Both the position numbers and the translations under genes were made by a program. DNA of 64,000 nucleotides, taken from assembly GCF_003851685.1 (NCBI RefSeq), contig NZ_CP027727.1:4464001-4528000 (forward strand). The letters are read 5' to 3'. Each line of letters opens with the position of its first letter. The first letter of the stretch is position 1. Under the pieces are notes generated by a model. It was not told the origin of the DNA. It ran no database searches and saw only the letters and a list, made by a program, of their open reading frames with translations. Positions 56,087 to 64,000 of this stretch are shown piece by piece. The DNA is from Pseudomonas sp. R5-89-07. GTDB taxonomy: Bacteria; Pseudomonadota; Gammaproteobacteria; Pseudomonadales; Pseudomonadaceae.

Positions 56087-57397
56087 TCACGTCATCTGAA
56101 TGATGGTCTGCATGATGGTGCTCTGGGTGGAGATGGTCTTGGCGTTCGCCTGGTAGTTGCTCTGGGCCTTGATCAGGTCCACCAACTCGTTGGTCAGGTT
56201 GACGTTGGAGTTCTCCAGGGAGTTGGCCACGATCGAACCCAGGGTGCCGGCTTGTGGGGTGTCGTAACCCGGCTGGCCCGAAGCGAAGGTCTCTTTCCAG
56301 GTGGTGCTGCCGGCGGGCTGCAGGCCCTGTTCGTTGTTGAAGCTGGCCAGCGAAATCTGGCCGATGGCCTTGCTCTGCTGGTTGCTGAACGTGGCGAACA
56401 GCACGCCGCTGCCGTCGATCTTCAAGCCGGTGATCTGGCCGGTGGCATAGCCGTCGGTCACCGGAGGGTTACGGTAGGTAGCCGAATTGTATTGGGTAAT
56501 GTTGGCCATGTTGACCGCAATCCCCGTCGGGTTGGCATTCGCGCCGTTGGCCTTCCACACGCCATCGGTCACGGTGCCCGGCACCCAGCCTGTCACGGTG
56601 AGCGTCTTGTCGGATACGCCACCGGTGACCACGCTGGTGAGCTTGCCGGCACCATCGAAGGTCAATGTCGAGGCGACAGGCGGGGTCGAAGGGGTGCCTG
56701 TCGGTGAAGAACCATCAGGATTGCGACCGTCGATCAGGGTATAGGCATTCCACTTGTTGCCATCGGTTTTCACCAGGTACTGCACCATTGGGTGCGCGTT
56801 GCCCTGGGAGTCATACAAGGTGGTGCTGTATTGAGTGGTGAAGGTGTCGGTCTTGGTAGGATCGAACGGTTTGGCCGTCTGGTCGATCACCGGCTCCGAG
56901 GAGTTCAGGTTACTGGTAGAGTCAACCTTGGTGGACGCCTTGGGCGGCAGGTTTGTCAGGTTCAGTTGCAGGTCGGTGAGACCGCCCTTGATAATCTTGC
57001 CGTCATCATCCGCCGCGTAACCTTGCAGGCGCGAGGTACCCGTGTTGTTGGTGATGTAGCCGTCTTTGTCGGCACGGAAGGCACCGCTGCGGGTGTACTC
57101 CAGCGAACCGTCGCTGCCCTTCTGGACAAAGAAGCCACCGCCCTGGATCGCCATGTCCAGGATACCGCCGCTGCCGTTGACGTCACCCTGGGTGAACTGT
57201 TGCGACACCGCCGCCAGATTCACACCATTGCCAATGCTGTTCTGGCCGGTGCCCAGTTTGGACGCCGCATAAATGTCCGCGAACTCCGCACGAGACGACT
57301 TGAAGCCAGTGGTCGCGACGTTGGCGATGTTGTTGCCGGTCACGTCCAGTTGTTTGTTGGCCGCATAGAGGCCGCTAAGGCCGATATTAAAAGACAT
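56087..57397 (-). CDS. flgE: Flagellar hook protein FlgE
   Basis: The protein has 436 residues. The N-terminal rod/hook signature MSFNIGLSGLYAANKQLDVT with NNIANVATTGFKSSRAEFAD and the C-terminal NVNLTNELVDLIKAQSNYQA coiled part are clear. The middle part is the variable surface domain. It polymerises into the hook. It is the last gene of the flgBCDE string. Confidence 0.96.
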   Translation of the reverse strand: MSFNIGLSGLYAANKQLDVTGNNIANVATTGFKSSRAEFADIYAASKLGTGQNSIGNGVNLAAVSQQFTQGDVNGSGGILDMAIQGGGFFVQKGSDGSLEYTRSGAFRADKDGYITNNTGTSRLQGYAADDDGKIIKGGLTDLQLNLTNLPPKASTKVDSTSNLNSSEPVIDQTAKPFDPTKTDTFTTQYSTTLYDSQGNAHPMVQYLVKTDGNKWNAYTLIDGRNPDGSSPTGTPSTPPVASTLTFDGAGKLTSVVTGGVSDKTLTVTGWVPGTVTDGVWKANGANANPTGIAVNMANITQYNSATYRNPPVTDGYATGQITGLKIDGSGVLFATFSNQQSKAIGQISLASFNNEQGLQPAGSTTWKETFASGQPGYDTPQAGTLGSIVANSLENSNVNLTNELVDLIKAQSNYQANAKTISTQSTIMQTIIQMT

Positions 57398-57428
57398 GTT
57401 TCTCTCCCTCTGCCGTAGTTAGCCGGCT

Positions 57429-58148
57429 CTATGTACCGATAGTCTGAATTTGCGACAGCTTGACGCTGCCCATGCCGCCTGCAAGGTTGAGCAGCATTTC
57501 GCCGCCGGTCTTGCTCAGCGTTACGCTGGTCACCGTTGCCGGCAGCGAAGTAGCGAGGGCAACCGCGTCGCCCTTGTCGTTCTTGGTGGAGGCCGCAAAG
57601 GTGTAGGTGCCGGCTGGGGCGACCTCACCCTTGTCGTTCTTGCCATCCCAGATAAAGTCCGAAGAACCTGCGCTCTGGGCGCCCATATCAAGGGTGCGTA
57701 CCACGTTGCCGTCTTTGTCGGTGATCTTGATCGAGACGTTGCCCGCCGCCGCCGTCACCGCCACCGAACCGGTCATGCTCTTGCTGGTATCGACCAGCGC
57801 CTTGTCGGTCTGGGTGATGATTGAACGCCCCACCAGCGACGAAGCCTGCAGTGCCTGCGAAGAGCTGAAGTTGCTCGAGATGTTATTCACCGAGTCGTTC
57901 AGGGTGTTGATGCCTTCCAGGCTGCTGAACTGCGCCAACTGAGCCACAAACGCGCCGTTGTCCTGTGGCGACAATGGGTTCTGGTTTTTCAGCTGGGTCA
58001 CCAGCAGTTGCAGGAATGCGTCCTTGCCTAACGCCTGGTTGCCGGTGGCGGCGTTGGAAACACTTGCCACATTGTTTGAAGCGTCCTTGACCTTGGAATT
58101 GAACAGGTCCTGGACTGCCGTATTGTTCGACGTATCAACGATGGCCAT
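57429..58148 (-). CDS. flgD: Flagellar hook assembly protein FlgD (hook cap)
   Basis: The protein has 239 residues. The N-terminal export region holds GKDAFLQLLVTQLKNQNPLS and FVAQLAQFSSLEG, both FlgD signatures; the C-terminal part has Ig-like and Tudor-like folds (DFIWDGKNDKGEVAPAGTYT). It caps the growing hook to place FlgE subunits. It lies between flgC and flgE. Confidence 0.95.
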   Translation of the reverse strand: MAIVDTSNNTAVQDLFNSKVKDASNNVASVSNAATGNQALGKDAFLQLLVTQLKNQNPLSPQDNGAFVAQLAQFSSLEGINTLNDSVNNISSNFSSSQALQASSLVGRSIITQTDKALVDTSKSMTGSVAVTAAAGNVSIKITDKDGNVVRTLDMGAQSAGSSDFIWDGKNDKGEVAPAGTYTFAASTKNDKGDAVALATSLPATVTSVTLSKTGGEMLLNLAGGMGSVKLSQIQTIGT

Positions 58149-58164
58149 TATTTGGCGCCCCTTA

Positions 58165-58608
58165 TCACTGACCCAGGGTCAGGACCTTCTGCATCATGGT
58201 TTTGGCGGTGTTCATCATTTCCGCGTTGGTCTGGAACGAGCGGCTGGCGGAGATCATGTCGGCCATTTCCTCGACCACGTTGACGTTGGGGTAGTAGACA
58301 TAACCCTTTTCGTTCGCCGCCGGATGGTTGGGCTCGTAGCGCGCTTCGAGGTTGCTCTGGTCCTCGACCACACCCAGCACCTGCACGCCTTGGCCGGCGG
58401 CATCCTGGTTCTGGAACAGCGAATCACTGCCGCCGCTCTGACCGCCCTGGAACATGGTGGCGAACACTGGATGGCGGGCACGGTAAGTCTGGTCAATGCT
58501 CGAAGACACGGTTTCGGCGTTGGCGATGTTACTGGCGACGGTGTTCAAACGCGTGGTCTGCGCGCTCATGCCACTGCCGGCAATATTGAAAACACTGGAC
58601 AGGGACAT
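58165..58608 (-). CDS. flgC: Flagellar basal-body rod protein FlgC
   Basis: The protein has 147 residues. The N-terminal SSVFNIAGSGMSAQTTRLNT and SNIANAETVSS motifs and the C-terminal NVVEEMADMISASRSFQTNA are family hallmarks. It is a proximal rod subunit, three bases downstream of flgB. Confidence 0.96.
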   Translation of the reverse strand: MSLSSVFNIAGSGMSAQTTRLNTVASNIANAETVSSSIDQTYRARHPVFATMFQGGQSGGSDSLFQNQDAAGQGVQVLGVVEDQSNLEARYEPNHPAANEKGYVYYPNVNVVEEMADMISASRSFQTNAEMMNTAKTMMQKVLTLGQ

Positions 58609-58611
58609 GGC

Positions 58612-59019
58612 TTATTCTCCACGCAGGGCTGACATCAGCCCTTTGAATTTGCTGTTGAGTAGGGTAAAGCTGGCCTGGAAATTCACCGAGTTTTCGGCGT
58701 AGTTCGATTGTTCCAGCTGAGCGTCAACGGTGTTCTGGTCGATCGACGGCTGCATCGGCGTGCGATACAGCAGCGACTCGTCACCACTGCTCAGGCCTTG
58801 CGCTTCGATATGACGGCTGTTGGTCATGTTCAAGGCGAAGGTGCCGTTCTTGGTCTTGTCCTGCTGGGCGGCGAGCACGGCGGAAAAGTCCAGATCCCGA
58901 GCCTTGTAGTTCGGGGTATCGGCGTTGGCAATGTTGTTGGCCAGGACTTCGGCACGCTGGGCGCGGAAGCCCAGGGCTTGTTCGTGGATACCGAGCGCTT
59001 TATCGAAGCTGATGCTCAT
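58612..59019 (-). CDS. flgB: Flagellar basal-body rod protein FlgB
   Basis: From the ATG at 59019 the protein has 135 residues and starts MSISFDKALGIHEQALGFRA, followed by VLANNIANADTPNYKARDLD, the FlgB signature. It is a proximal rod subunit and the first gene of the flgBCDE operon. The sigma-54 promoter at 59064-59079 fits its class in the Pseudomonas flagellar cascade (RpoN with FleR). Confidence 0.95.
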   Translation of the reverse strand: MSISFDKALGIHEQALGFRAQRAEVLANNIANADTPNYKARDLDFSAVLAAQQDKTKNGTFALNMTNSRHIEAQGLSSGDESLLYRTPMQPSIDQNTVDAQLEQSNYAENSVNFQASFTLLNSKFKGLMSALRGE

Positions 59020-59063
59020 GGCGGAAACCTTTAGGCTGACCTGCTGTTCGTTAACAGGGTTAT

Positions 59064-59079
59064 AGCAAGGTGCGTGCCA
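59064..59079 (-). promoter_or_regulatory. Sigma-54 promoter of flgBCDE
   Basis: TGGCACGCACCTTGCT on the minus strand is a perfect -24/-12 sigma-54 promoter, with its -12 element about 45 bases upstream of the flgB ATG. Confidence 0.92.
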
Positions 59080-59221
59080 ATCTTTTGGAGCCCCGTATAT
59101 CGAGGGCTTGCGGGGGGCCGGCTTGCGGCAATGCCAGAAAAGCGGCAAGCCGTTTCCGCCTGGCGCCAGTAAAGCGGCAATGGGGAATTGCCGCTTTCTT
59201 CATCTTTGCCGTGGCAAAAAA

Positions 59222-59310
59222 TGTGGGAGGGGGCTTGCCCCCGATAGCGGTGTATCAGTGATAAATACATTCACTGAACCACCGCTATCGGGGGCAAGCC
59301 CCCTCCCACA
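59222..59310. repeat. REPIN between cheR and flgB
   Basis: An 89-bp paired inverted REP with perfectly matching CCGATAGCGGT/ACCGCTATCGG arms. It lies upstream of the flgB promoter and 17 bases past the cheR stop, on the side where cheR transcripts end. Confidence 0.9.
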
Positions 59311-59327
59311 CTTTGACCTTTTACGGC

Positions 59328-60155
59328 TTATTTGGCCTGGTAGATGATCCCAGGACTGCACTGCACCATCTGGAAGTGATCCGGCAGGCCGTTCAGCGCT
59401 TCGGAAGCACCGAGGAACAGATAGCCGCCACGCTTGAGCGTGCCATGGATGCGCAACAGGATGTCTTTCTTCACTTCAGCCGAGAAGTAAATCAGCACGT
59501 TGCGGCAGAACACCATGTCGAACTTGCCCAGGCTGGCGTAGCTGTCGAGCAGGTTGAACGAGCGGAACTCCACGCGATTCTTGATCGGCGCCTTGATCGC
59601 CCACCGCCCTGCCCCTTTCGGGTCAAAGTAGCGTTGCAGGCGCTCCTGGGACAAACCACGGCCCAGGGCCAGGCTGTCGTACTCACCGGTCTTGCAATTG
59701 GTGAGCATGGTGCCGGACAAGTCCGTCGCCACAATCTGCGCGCCGGCCTTCAACTGACCCATGTTGGTCCTTTCGAACTCGTCGATGGACATCGAGATCG
59801 AATACGGTTCCTGTCCCGACGAGCACGCCGCCGACCAGATACGCAGGCGCTGGCCCGGGCTGGCCTTGATGGCTTCCGGCAGCACTTTGTTCTTGAGCAC
59901 CTCAAAAGGGTAGGTATCGCGAAACCACAGGGTTTCGTTGGTGGTCATGGCATCGACCACCATCTCTTTAAGCCCGCTGCGCGGCTGCCCCTGGATCCGC
60001 TGGACCAACTCACCCAGGGACTTGATGCCCTGCTGTTCCATCAGCTTGTTGAGACGGCTGGATACCAGGTATTGCTTGTTTTCACCGAGCAATATGCCAC
60101 AGGCTTTTTCCAGGAAGACCCGGAACTGTTCGAAATCCAAATTACCCGTAGACAA
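59328..60155 (-). CDS. cheR: Chemotaxis protein methyltransferase CheR
   Basis: The protein has 275 residues. An N-terminal helical domain (MSTGNLDFEQFRVFLEKACG) precedes the SAM-binding methyltransferase domain: TTNETLWFRD, SAACSSGQEPYSISM, DMVFCRNVLIYF. It methylates glutamates of chemoreceptors. It follows cheV on the same strand, the usual cheV-cheR pair beside flgA and flgB in Pseudomonas. Confidence 0.95.
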   Translation of the reverse strand: MSTGNLDFEQFRVFLEKACGILLGENKQYLVSSRLNKLMEQQGIKSLGELVQRIQGQPRSGLKEMVVDAMTTNETLWFRDTYPFEVLKNKVLPEAIKASPGQRLRIWSAACSSGQEPYSISMSIDEFERTNMGQLKAGAQIVATDLSGTMLTNCKTGEYDSLALGRGLSQERLQRYFDPKGAGRWAIKAPIKNRVEFRSFNLLDSYASLGKFDMVFCRNVLIYFSAEVKKDILLRIHGTLKRGGYLFLGASEALNGLPDHFQMVQCSPGIIYQAK

Positions 60156-60199
60156 TGATACCGCCTCTTAAATCGTGTGACCGCCAGGGGAAAATCCCC

Positions 60200-61132
60200 C
60201 TAGCCGTGATCTGCTGCCTTGATCCGGTCGACTACCCGGGATGCGAGGTCATCAGGGCGGAATTTAGCCAGGAAGTCATCTGCACCGACCTTCTTGACCA
60301 TCGCCTGATTGAATACCCCCGACAACGAAGTATGCAGGATGATGTGTAATTTTTGCATGCGTGGATCGCTGCGTATCTCAGCCGTGAGGGTGTAGCCATC
60401 CATTTCCGGCATCTCGATGTCGGAAATCATCATCAAAAATTCTTCTTCCGGCTTCTTGCCTTCATCCACCAACTTGCGCAGGTAATCCAGGGCTTGACGC
60501 CCGTCATTGAGGGCTACCACATCGACACCAACGGTTTGCAGGCAACGCGTAACCTGCTTGCGAGCGACGGAGGAGTCGTCCACGGTCAACACGCGCAGGG
60601 ACACTGCCTTGTGCGCCGTTTCGGCATCCACCACGCCGACGGAAATGGTCTCCGAGGTCGGCGCTACTTCGGCGAGGATTTTCTCCACGTCGATGATTTC
60701 CACCAGTTGGTTGTCCACTCGCGTCACAGCCGTCAGGTAGTGATCGCGCCCGGTGCCCTTGGGCGGCGGATGGATCTCTTCCCAGTTCATATTGACGATA
60801 CGTTCCACCGAGCGCACCAGAAACCCTTGGGTCTTGGTGTTGTACTCGGTGATGATGACGAACGGGCTCTGACGGTCCTGCAAACCGGAGGAGCCAGTGG
60901 CCATTGCCAAGTCAAGAATCGGAATGGTCGCGCCACGGATATTGGCTACGCCGCACACCACCGGACTGGATTTGGGCATGATCGTCAGCTTGGGGCACTG
61001 CAACACTTCGCGGACTTTAAACACGTTGATGCCGTACAGCTGTTTGCCGTCCAGGCGAAAAAGCAACAACTCCAGGCGATTCTGCCCTACCAGCTGTGTG
61101 CGCTGGTTTACTGAATCCATTACACCTGCCAT
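60200..61132 (-). CDS. cheV: Chemotaxis adaptor-receiver protein CheV
   Basis: From the ATG at 61132 (AGGAG upstream) the protein has 310 residues. A CheW-like domain (LELLLFRLDGKQLYGINVFK, VCGVANIRGATIPILDLA) is fused to a receiver domain (LTVDDSSVARKQV, phospho-Asp in MMISDIEMPEMDG, Lys near the end at LAKFRPDD). It couples receptors to CheA and may act as a phosphate sink. It is divergent from flgA. Confidence 0.94.
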   Translation of the reverse strand: MAGVMDSVNQRTQLVGQNRLELLLFRLDGKQLYGINVFKVREVLQCPKLTIMPKSSPVVCGVANIRGATIPILDLAMATGSSGLQDRQSPFVIITEYNTKTQGFLVRSVERIVNMNWEEIHPPPKGTGRDHYLTAVTRVDNQLVEIIDVEKILAEVAPTSETISVGVVDAETAHKAVSLRVLTVDDSSVARKQVTRCLQTVGVDVVALNDGRQALDYLRKLVDEGKKPEEEFLMMISDIEMPEMDGYTLTAEIRSDPRMQKLHIILHTSLSGVFNQAMVKKVGADDFLAKFRPDDLASRVVDRIKAADHG

Positions 61133-61178
61133 GCCCAGACTCCTAAATCCCAGAGGTACGATGCGTACCAACACTAAA

Positions 61179-61194
61179 CGGCACGAGCTTTGCT
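61179..61194 (+). promoter_or_regulatory. Sigma-54 promoter of flgA
   Basis: CGGCACGAGCTTTGCT differs from the sigma-54 consensus only at the first base. It predicts transcription from about 61205, so that an ATG at 61229 would have a leader while one at 61217 would barely have one. In P. aeruginosa flgA belongs to the FleQ/RpoN class. Confidence 0.75.
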
Positions 61195-61228
61195 AAGTTT
61201 TGCTATTTGATTGGCTATGGATATTAAA

Positions 61229-61981
61229 ATGACAGTTTCCCGCCGCCCTTGCCGCCCAAAGTACCGCAGACTGCTCTGCGCCGCGATGGCGCTGCTTGTC
61301 TGGGGCGTGGGCGTCACGACTCGCGCCGACAACGTCACCCTGCCTGATCTCCTTATCGGCGTCACCCAAGGCTTTCTTGAATTCACTGTAGAAGATTATC
61401 TGGCGACCACACAGACGCCGGGACGCTATGAGATCCAGGTCAACCCGCTGGACCCGCGCCTGCGCATGCCTATGTGTGACAAGGAATTGACGGCCACTCT
61501 GGAAAGCCCGGCCCAGCCCATCGGCCGCGTAACCGTTAAAGTACGCTGCGAAGGCGCGTCCCCGTGGACGGTGTTCGTGCCGGCGCAGGTCAAATTGTTT
61601 CGCGACGTTGTCGTGGTAGCGCGACCCTTGAAGCGCACCGGGATTATTGGCTATGACGATGTTGCGTTGCGTGAACGGGATATCAGCTTGATCAACCAGG
61701 GTTACCTCACCTCGCTGGATCAGGCGATCGGGCAGCGGCTTACCCGACCAATGGTCACCGATCAAGTGATCACGCTGGTTCATCTAGAGCAGGCCGAAGT
61801 AATTCGCAAGGGTGACCAGGTGGTGATTTCCGCCAGCAGCGGCGGGCTGAATGTAAAAATGCCGGGGGAAGCGCTGTCCAATGGCAGTATGAGTGAACAG
61901 ATTAGAGTGAAGAACCTCAACTCCAACCGCGTGATCAAGGCGCGGGTTACGGCGCCTGGCCAAGTCGAGGTGGCACTATAG
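61229..61981 (+). CDS. flgA: Flagellar P-ring assembly chaperone FlgA
   Basis: From the ATG at 61229 the protein has 250 residues; the ATG at 61217 is an alternative. A signal peptide (RRLLCAAMALLVWGVGVTTR, cleaved near RAD) is followed by an SAF-like domain: DPRLRMPMCDKELTATLE, VKVRCEGASPWTVFVPAQVK and VKNLNSNRVIKARVTAPGQV. It helps P-ring formation in the periplasm. It precedes flgM and is divergent from cheV. Confidence 0.93.
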   Translation: MTVSRRPCRPKYRRLLCAAMALLVWGVGVTTRADNVTLPDLLIGVTQGFLEFTVEDYLATTQTPGRYEIQVNPLDPRLRMPMCDKELTATLESPAQPIGRVTVKVRCEGASPWTVFVPAQVKLFRDVVVVARPLKRTGIIGYDDVALRERDISLINQGYLTSLDQAIGQRLTRPMVTDQVITLVHLEQAEVIRKGDQVVISASSGGLNVKMPGEALSNGSMSEQIRVKNLNSNRVIKARVTAPGQVEVAL

Positions 61982-62059
61982 ATGACTGGAATCAATTGCC
62001 CGCTTTTCCTACACTGTGGGCCGGATGCCGAGCCTTGCGAGTTAATTGTCACTCGCGGC

Positions 62060-62086
62060 TAAAGTTTGTCCGGGTATGGCCGAAAA
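62060..62086 (+). promoter_or_regulatory. Sigma-28 (FliA) promoter of flgM
   Basis: TAAAGTTT, 11 bases, GCCGAAAA is a near-perfect match to the FliA consensus (TAAAGTTT-N11-GCCGATAA). It lies 37 bases upstream of the flgM ATG, so flgM is a late gene that raises its own inhibitor of FliA. Confidence 0.9.
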
Positions 62087-62122
62087 CATGGCAAGCGTCC
62101 AAATACCCAGAGGTTTTTTATC

Positions 62123-62440
62123 ATGGTCATTGATTTCAATCGTTTGAACAGCACCCAGCCCTTACCGGGCACCACGCGCACCAACGGTGCCAAGGAAAGC
62201 GCAGAAGCCAAGTCTCAGCCCGTGAAGGCAGAGCAGGCAAGCGCGAGCCCGAGTGGGGAATCGGTACACCTGAGTAATGAGGCTCAACAGTTGCAGAAGG
62301 TCACTGACTCGCTGCGCGATCAACCGATTGTCAATAAAGCCCGCGTGGCCGAATTGAAACAGGCAATCGCCGATGGCACGTATACAGTCGACAGCAACCG
62401 CGTAGCCAGCAAGCTGCTTAACTTCGAAGCCGAGCGCTAG
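62123..62440 (+). CDS. flgM: Anti-sigma-28 factor FlgM
   Basis: From the ATG at 62123 the protein has 105 residues. It starts [20 protein letters not shown] with a disordered middle, and the C-terminal FliA-binding part ([20 protein letters not shown], then ASKLLNFE) is conserved. It holds FliA inactive until the hook is complete and is then exported. It is followed by flgN. Confidence 0.95.
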   Translation: MVIDFNRLNSTQPLPGTTRTNGAKESAEAKSQPVKAEQASASPSGESVHLSNEAQQLQKVTDSLRDQPIVNKARVAELKQAIADGTYTVDSNRVASKLLNFEAER

Positions 62441-62488
62441 GCAAAGGCCTGCGCTGGGCTTCTGGACGCTTAAACCCCAAGGCCAGCC

Positions 62489-62959
62489 ATGCACCACGAC
62501 GAACATTTGCTTGAACTGATCATTGATGATCTGGCGCCGACGCAACAGTTGCTCGAGCTGCTTAAAGAAGAGTCCCTGGCCCTGTATGGCCGGGATATGC
62601 CTTTGCTCGAAGAAATACTGGCGCGCAAACAGTCGCTGATTGTGCTGCTCGAGCAGCACGGCAAGAAACGCAGCGAGATTCTGACCAGCCTGGGCCTGCC
62701 CGCCGATCACGACGGCCTGGCGCAGCTGGCGAGTCACTCCTCGGTCGGCGATCAGTTGCTGGCGCAAAGCAAAGAGCTCAATCAACTGCTCGCCCAGTGC
62801 CAGGAAGCCAACCTGCTCAACGGTCAGTCGATCCAGCTTCAGCAAGCCACCACCGCCAACCAGTTGCGTATTCTTCATGGCGGTGAGCCCCCGGCCCTCT
62901 ATAACGCCCAAGGTTCCACTTCACGCCTGGTCAAGCCAAGCACCCGCAGCCAAGCCTGA
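62489..62959 (+). CDS. flgN: Flagellar export chaperone FlgN
   Basis: The protein has 156 residues and is almost entirely helical (LLELIIDDLAPTQQLLELLK, LARKQSLIVLLEQHGKKRSE), matching the FlgN family. It protects the hook-filament junction proteins FlgK and FlgL before export. It lies 48 bases downstream of flgM and should share the FliA promoter. Confidence 0.92.
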   Translation: MHHDEHLLELIIDDLAPTQQLLELLKEESLALYGRDMPLLEEILARKQSLIVLLEQHGKKRSEILTSLGLPADHDGLAQLASHSSVGDQLLAQSKELNQLLAQCQEANLLNGQSIQLQQATTANQLRILHGGEPPALYNAQGSTSRLVKPSTRSQA

Positions 62960-63055
62960 CGCCGGTTTACAGCGCGACCTATCCAAGGTGCGCTACATAC
63001 TGGCAAAATGCCGGTTCTTGCGTGTAGTCGTATTTTGCCTGGAGATGGAACAACC

Positions 63056-63805
63056 GTGTTCAACGCCCCTAATGCGGAAGATGCACCGCAGCCACCGAAG
63101 GTCCTTACCACGCCTTTGGAAATCGCCAGCACTCTGCGAATGCTCCAGGACAGCCATGATCCATTGATCATCACTTTCCACGAACGCAGCCAACGCTTCC
63201 AAAGCTATCTTGTGGACATCGATCGGGACAGCAAAACGCTGGCACTGGACGAGATGATCCCACGTGATGGTGAACGTTATCTTGAAAATGGCGAACCCTT
63301 CCGCATCGAGGGTTTCCATGATGGCGTACGGGTTGCCTGGGACAGTAATGGCACGCTGAGTATCAGCGAAAAAGACGGCCACCGTATCTACACTGGGAGC
63401 ATGCCCGGCGAGGTGGTCTACCATCAGCGTCGTAACGCATTCCGCGCTGCACTTAAGCTGGCGCAGCTGGTGAATATTGAACTGGGTGGCGAGAAGCTCA
63501 AGGCACCGGTCAGCGGCAAGCTGCTGGACATCTCGGCCACCGGGTGCAAATTGCGCTTTGAGGGCGATATTTCCGAACGCCTGCAACTGGGCCAGGTGTA
63601 TGACCGCTTTATCGCCGCCCTGCCGTTCGGCAGCATGACCACTGCTGTCGAGCTGCGCTATCTGCATTTCGAAGACAGGATCAACACCACCTTCGCGGGT
63701 GTGCGCTTCCATAACATGAGCGGCTTGGTGCAGCGCCAAGTGGAGCGTTTTGTGTATCAACTGCAGCGCGAAGCTCGACGCTTCGACAAGGATGACGATC
63801 TATAA
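63056..63805 (+). CDS. flgZ: Flagellar brake protein with YcgR-N and PilZ domains
   Basis: From the GTG at 63056 the protein has 249 residues. An N-terminal YcgR-like domain precedes a PilZ domain with the cyclic-di-GMP motif R-R-x-x-x-R in [12 protein letters not shown] and the D-x-S-x-x-G turn in [13 protein letters not shown]. It slows or biases the flagellar motor when c-di-GMP rises. The gene follows flgN as in P. aeruginosa. An upstream in-frame ATG at 63008 lacks a family-like leader. Confidence 0.92.
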   Translation: MFNAPNAEDAPQPPKVLTTPLEIASTLRMLQDSHDPLIITFHERSQRFQSYLVDIDRDSKTLALDEMIPRDGERYLENGEPFRIEGFHDGVRVAWDSNGTLSISEKDGHRIYTGSMPGEVVYHQRRNAFRAALKLAQLVNIELGGEKLKAPVSGKLLDISATGCKLRFEGDISERLQLGQVYDRFIAALPFGSMTTAVELRYLHFEDRINTTFAGVRFHNMSGLVQRQVERFVYQLQREARRFDKDDDL

Positions 63806-63822
63806 ACCTTGAACGCGGATGT

Positions 63823-63862
63823 AAAAAAACGGGCAGATCCTGATGGGATCTGCCCGTTTTTT
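63823..63862. terminator. Bidirectional terminator after flgZ
   Basis: CGGGCAGATCC/GGATCTGCCCG with an A run before and TTTTTT after. It serves flgZ and the convergent gene whose stop codon is at 63866-63868. Confidence 0.92.
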
Positions 63863-63865
63863 CGT

Positions 63866-64000
63866 TCAGGGGCGCGCCCTGCTCAAGTCATGGGGATGAT
63901 CGTCCGGGTCCGTTGGCTCCGGCGGAGTCTGGGCGTCCAGCTCATCAGCCGCTGGCTCGGGTTCCGAATCAGGAACCAAGTCCTGCATCTGCTCCTGGAC
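63866..64000 (-). CDS. C-terminal end of an unidentified acidic protein (partial)
   Basis: The minus strand holds 44 codons open from the window edge to a TGA at 63868-63866, ending four bases from the terminator. The tail is rich in Asp, Glu, Pro and Ala (LVPDSEPEPAADELDAQTPP) and ends DLSRARP. The composition suggests a disordered tail. The family cannot be told without the upstream part. Confidence 0.55.
   Translation of the reverse strand, partial: VQEQMQDLVPDSEPEPAADELDAQTPPEPTDPDDHPHDLSRARP

Noticed and set aside
61628-61675. Possible second start or frameshift in flgA
   Set aside because: The frame is continuous and family motifs flank the spot on both sides.

Overview
The window is a typical piece of a Pseudomonas chromosome, most likely from the P. 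fluorescens group. The evidence is gene order: tatD-holB-tmk-mltG-pabC-fabF-acpP-fabG-fabD-plsX-rpmF-yceD-maf-sppA-HAD-rluC-rne, phoPQ, rstAB-like/nrdA and flgZ-N-M-A/cheV-R/flgB-E all follow Pseudomonas order. Intergenic spaces also carry many GTGGGAGGGGGCTTGCCCCC-type REP/REPIN elements, as described for P. fluorescens SBW25. No tRNA, rRNA or CRISPR array was seen. One IS481-family insertion sequence is present. Calls rest on reading the sequence and on remembered families; no database search was run.

Layout. 1-2.5 kb: divergent etfB (partial) and etfQO with a PsrA-type operator. 2.6-4.8 kb: an AraC-type regulator divergent from a YahK-like alcohol dehydrogenase. 4.8-10.1 kb: an L-arabinose-type unit (SDR sugar dehydrogenase, AraF, AraG, AraH, IclR regulator). 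10.2-11.7 kb: a GNAT acetyltransferase and two small proteins. 11.8-15.9 kb: a GntR/ADP-ribosylglycohydrolase-like/NCS1 permease/PfkB kinase operon, resembling E. coli yegWTUV with a different transporter. 16-19.2 kb: DUF1285, a DUF4823 lipoprotein, moaA, and a TetR regulator. 19.5 kb: the probable sRNA gene rgsA. 19.6-36.8 kb: the conserved lipid, cell-wall and RNase E block. It appears to lack the pilZ gene that P. aeruginosa carries between holB and tatD.

36.9-41.3 kb: a molybdenum hydroxylase operon (iorA-iorB-xdhC-mocA-like) in which the enzyme subunits and their cofactor-maturation factors are translationally coupled. 41.6-43.1 kb: dctA with a sigma-54 promoter. 43.2-45.6 kb: an AraC-family regulator and the IS481 element, which sits inside a REP sequence. 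45.7-48.9 kb: phoQ-phoP preceded by a small secreted protein in the place oprH occupies in P. aeruginosa, with four 11-bp-phased GTTCAG repeats upstream, and a divergent PcpS-like phosphopantetheinyl transferase. 48.9-54.8 kb: an RstAB-like two-component system and nrdA, whose control region holds DnaA boxes and paired NrdR boxes.

54.9-56.0 kb is the most interesting locus. A low-GC, orphan 343-residue protein with a papain-like Q-x5-C...H...D arrangement lies downstream of a near-consensus hrp box (GGAACG-N16-CCACTGA). This predicts a type III secreted effector under an HrpL/RspL-type sigma factor. It lies between nrdA (no nrdB follows) and flgE (no flgF follows), which suggests an insertion or rearrangement junction. 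56.1-63.8 kb: flagellar and chemotaxis genes flgE-D-C-B, cheR, cheV, flgA, flgM, flgN and flgZ, with sigma-54 promoters at flgB and flgA and a sigma-28 promoter at flgM.
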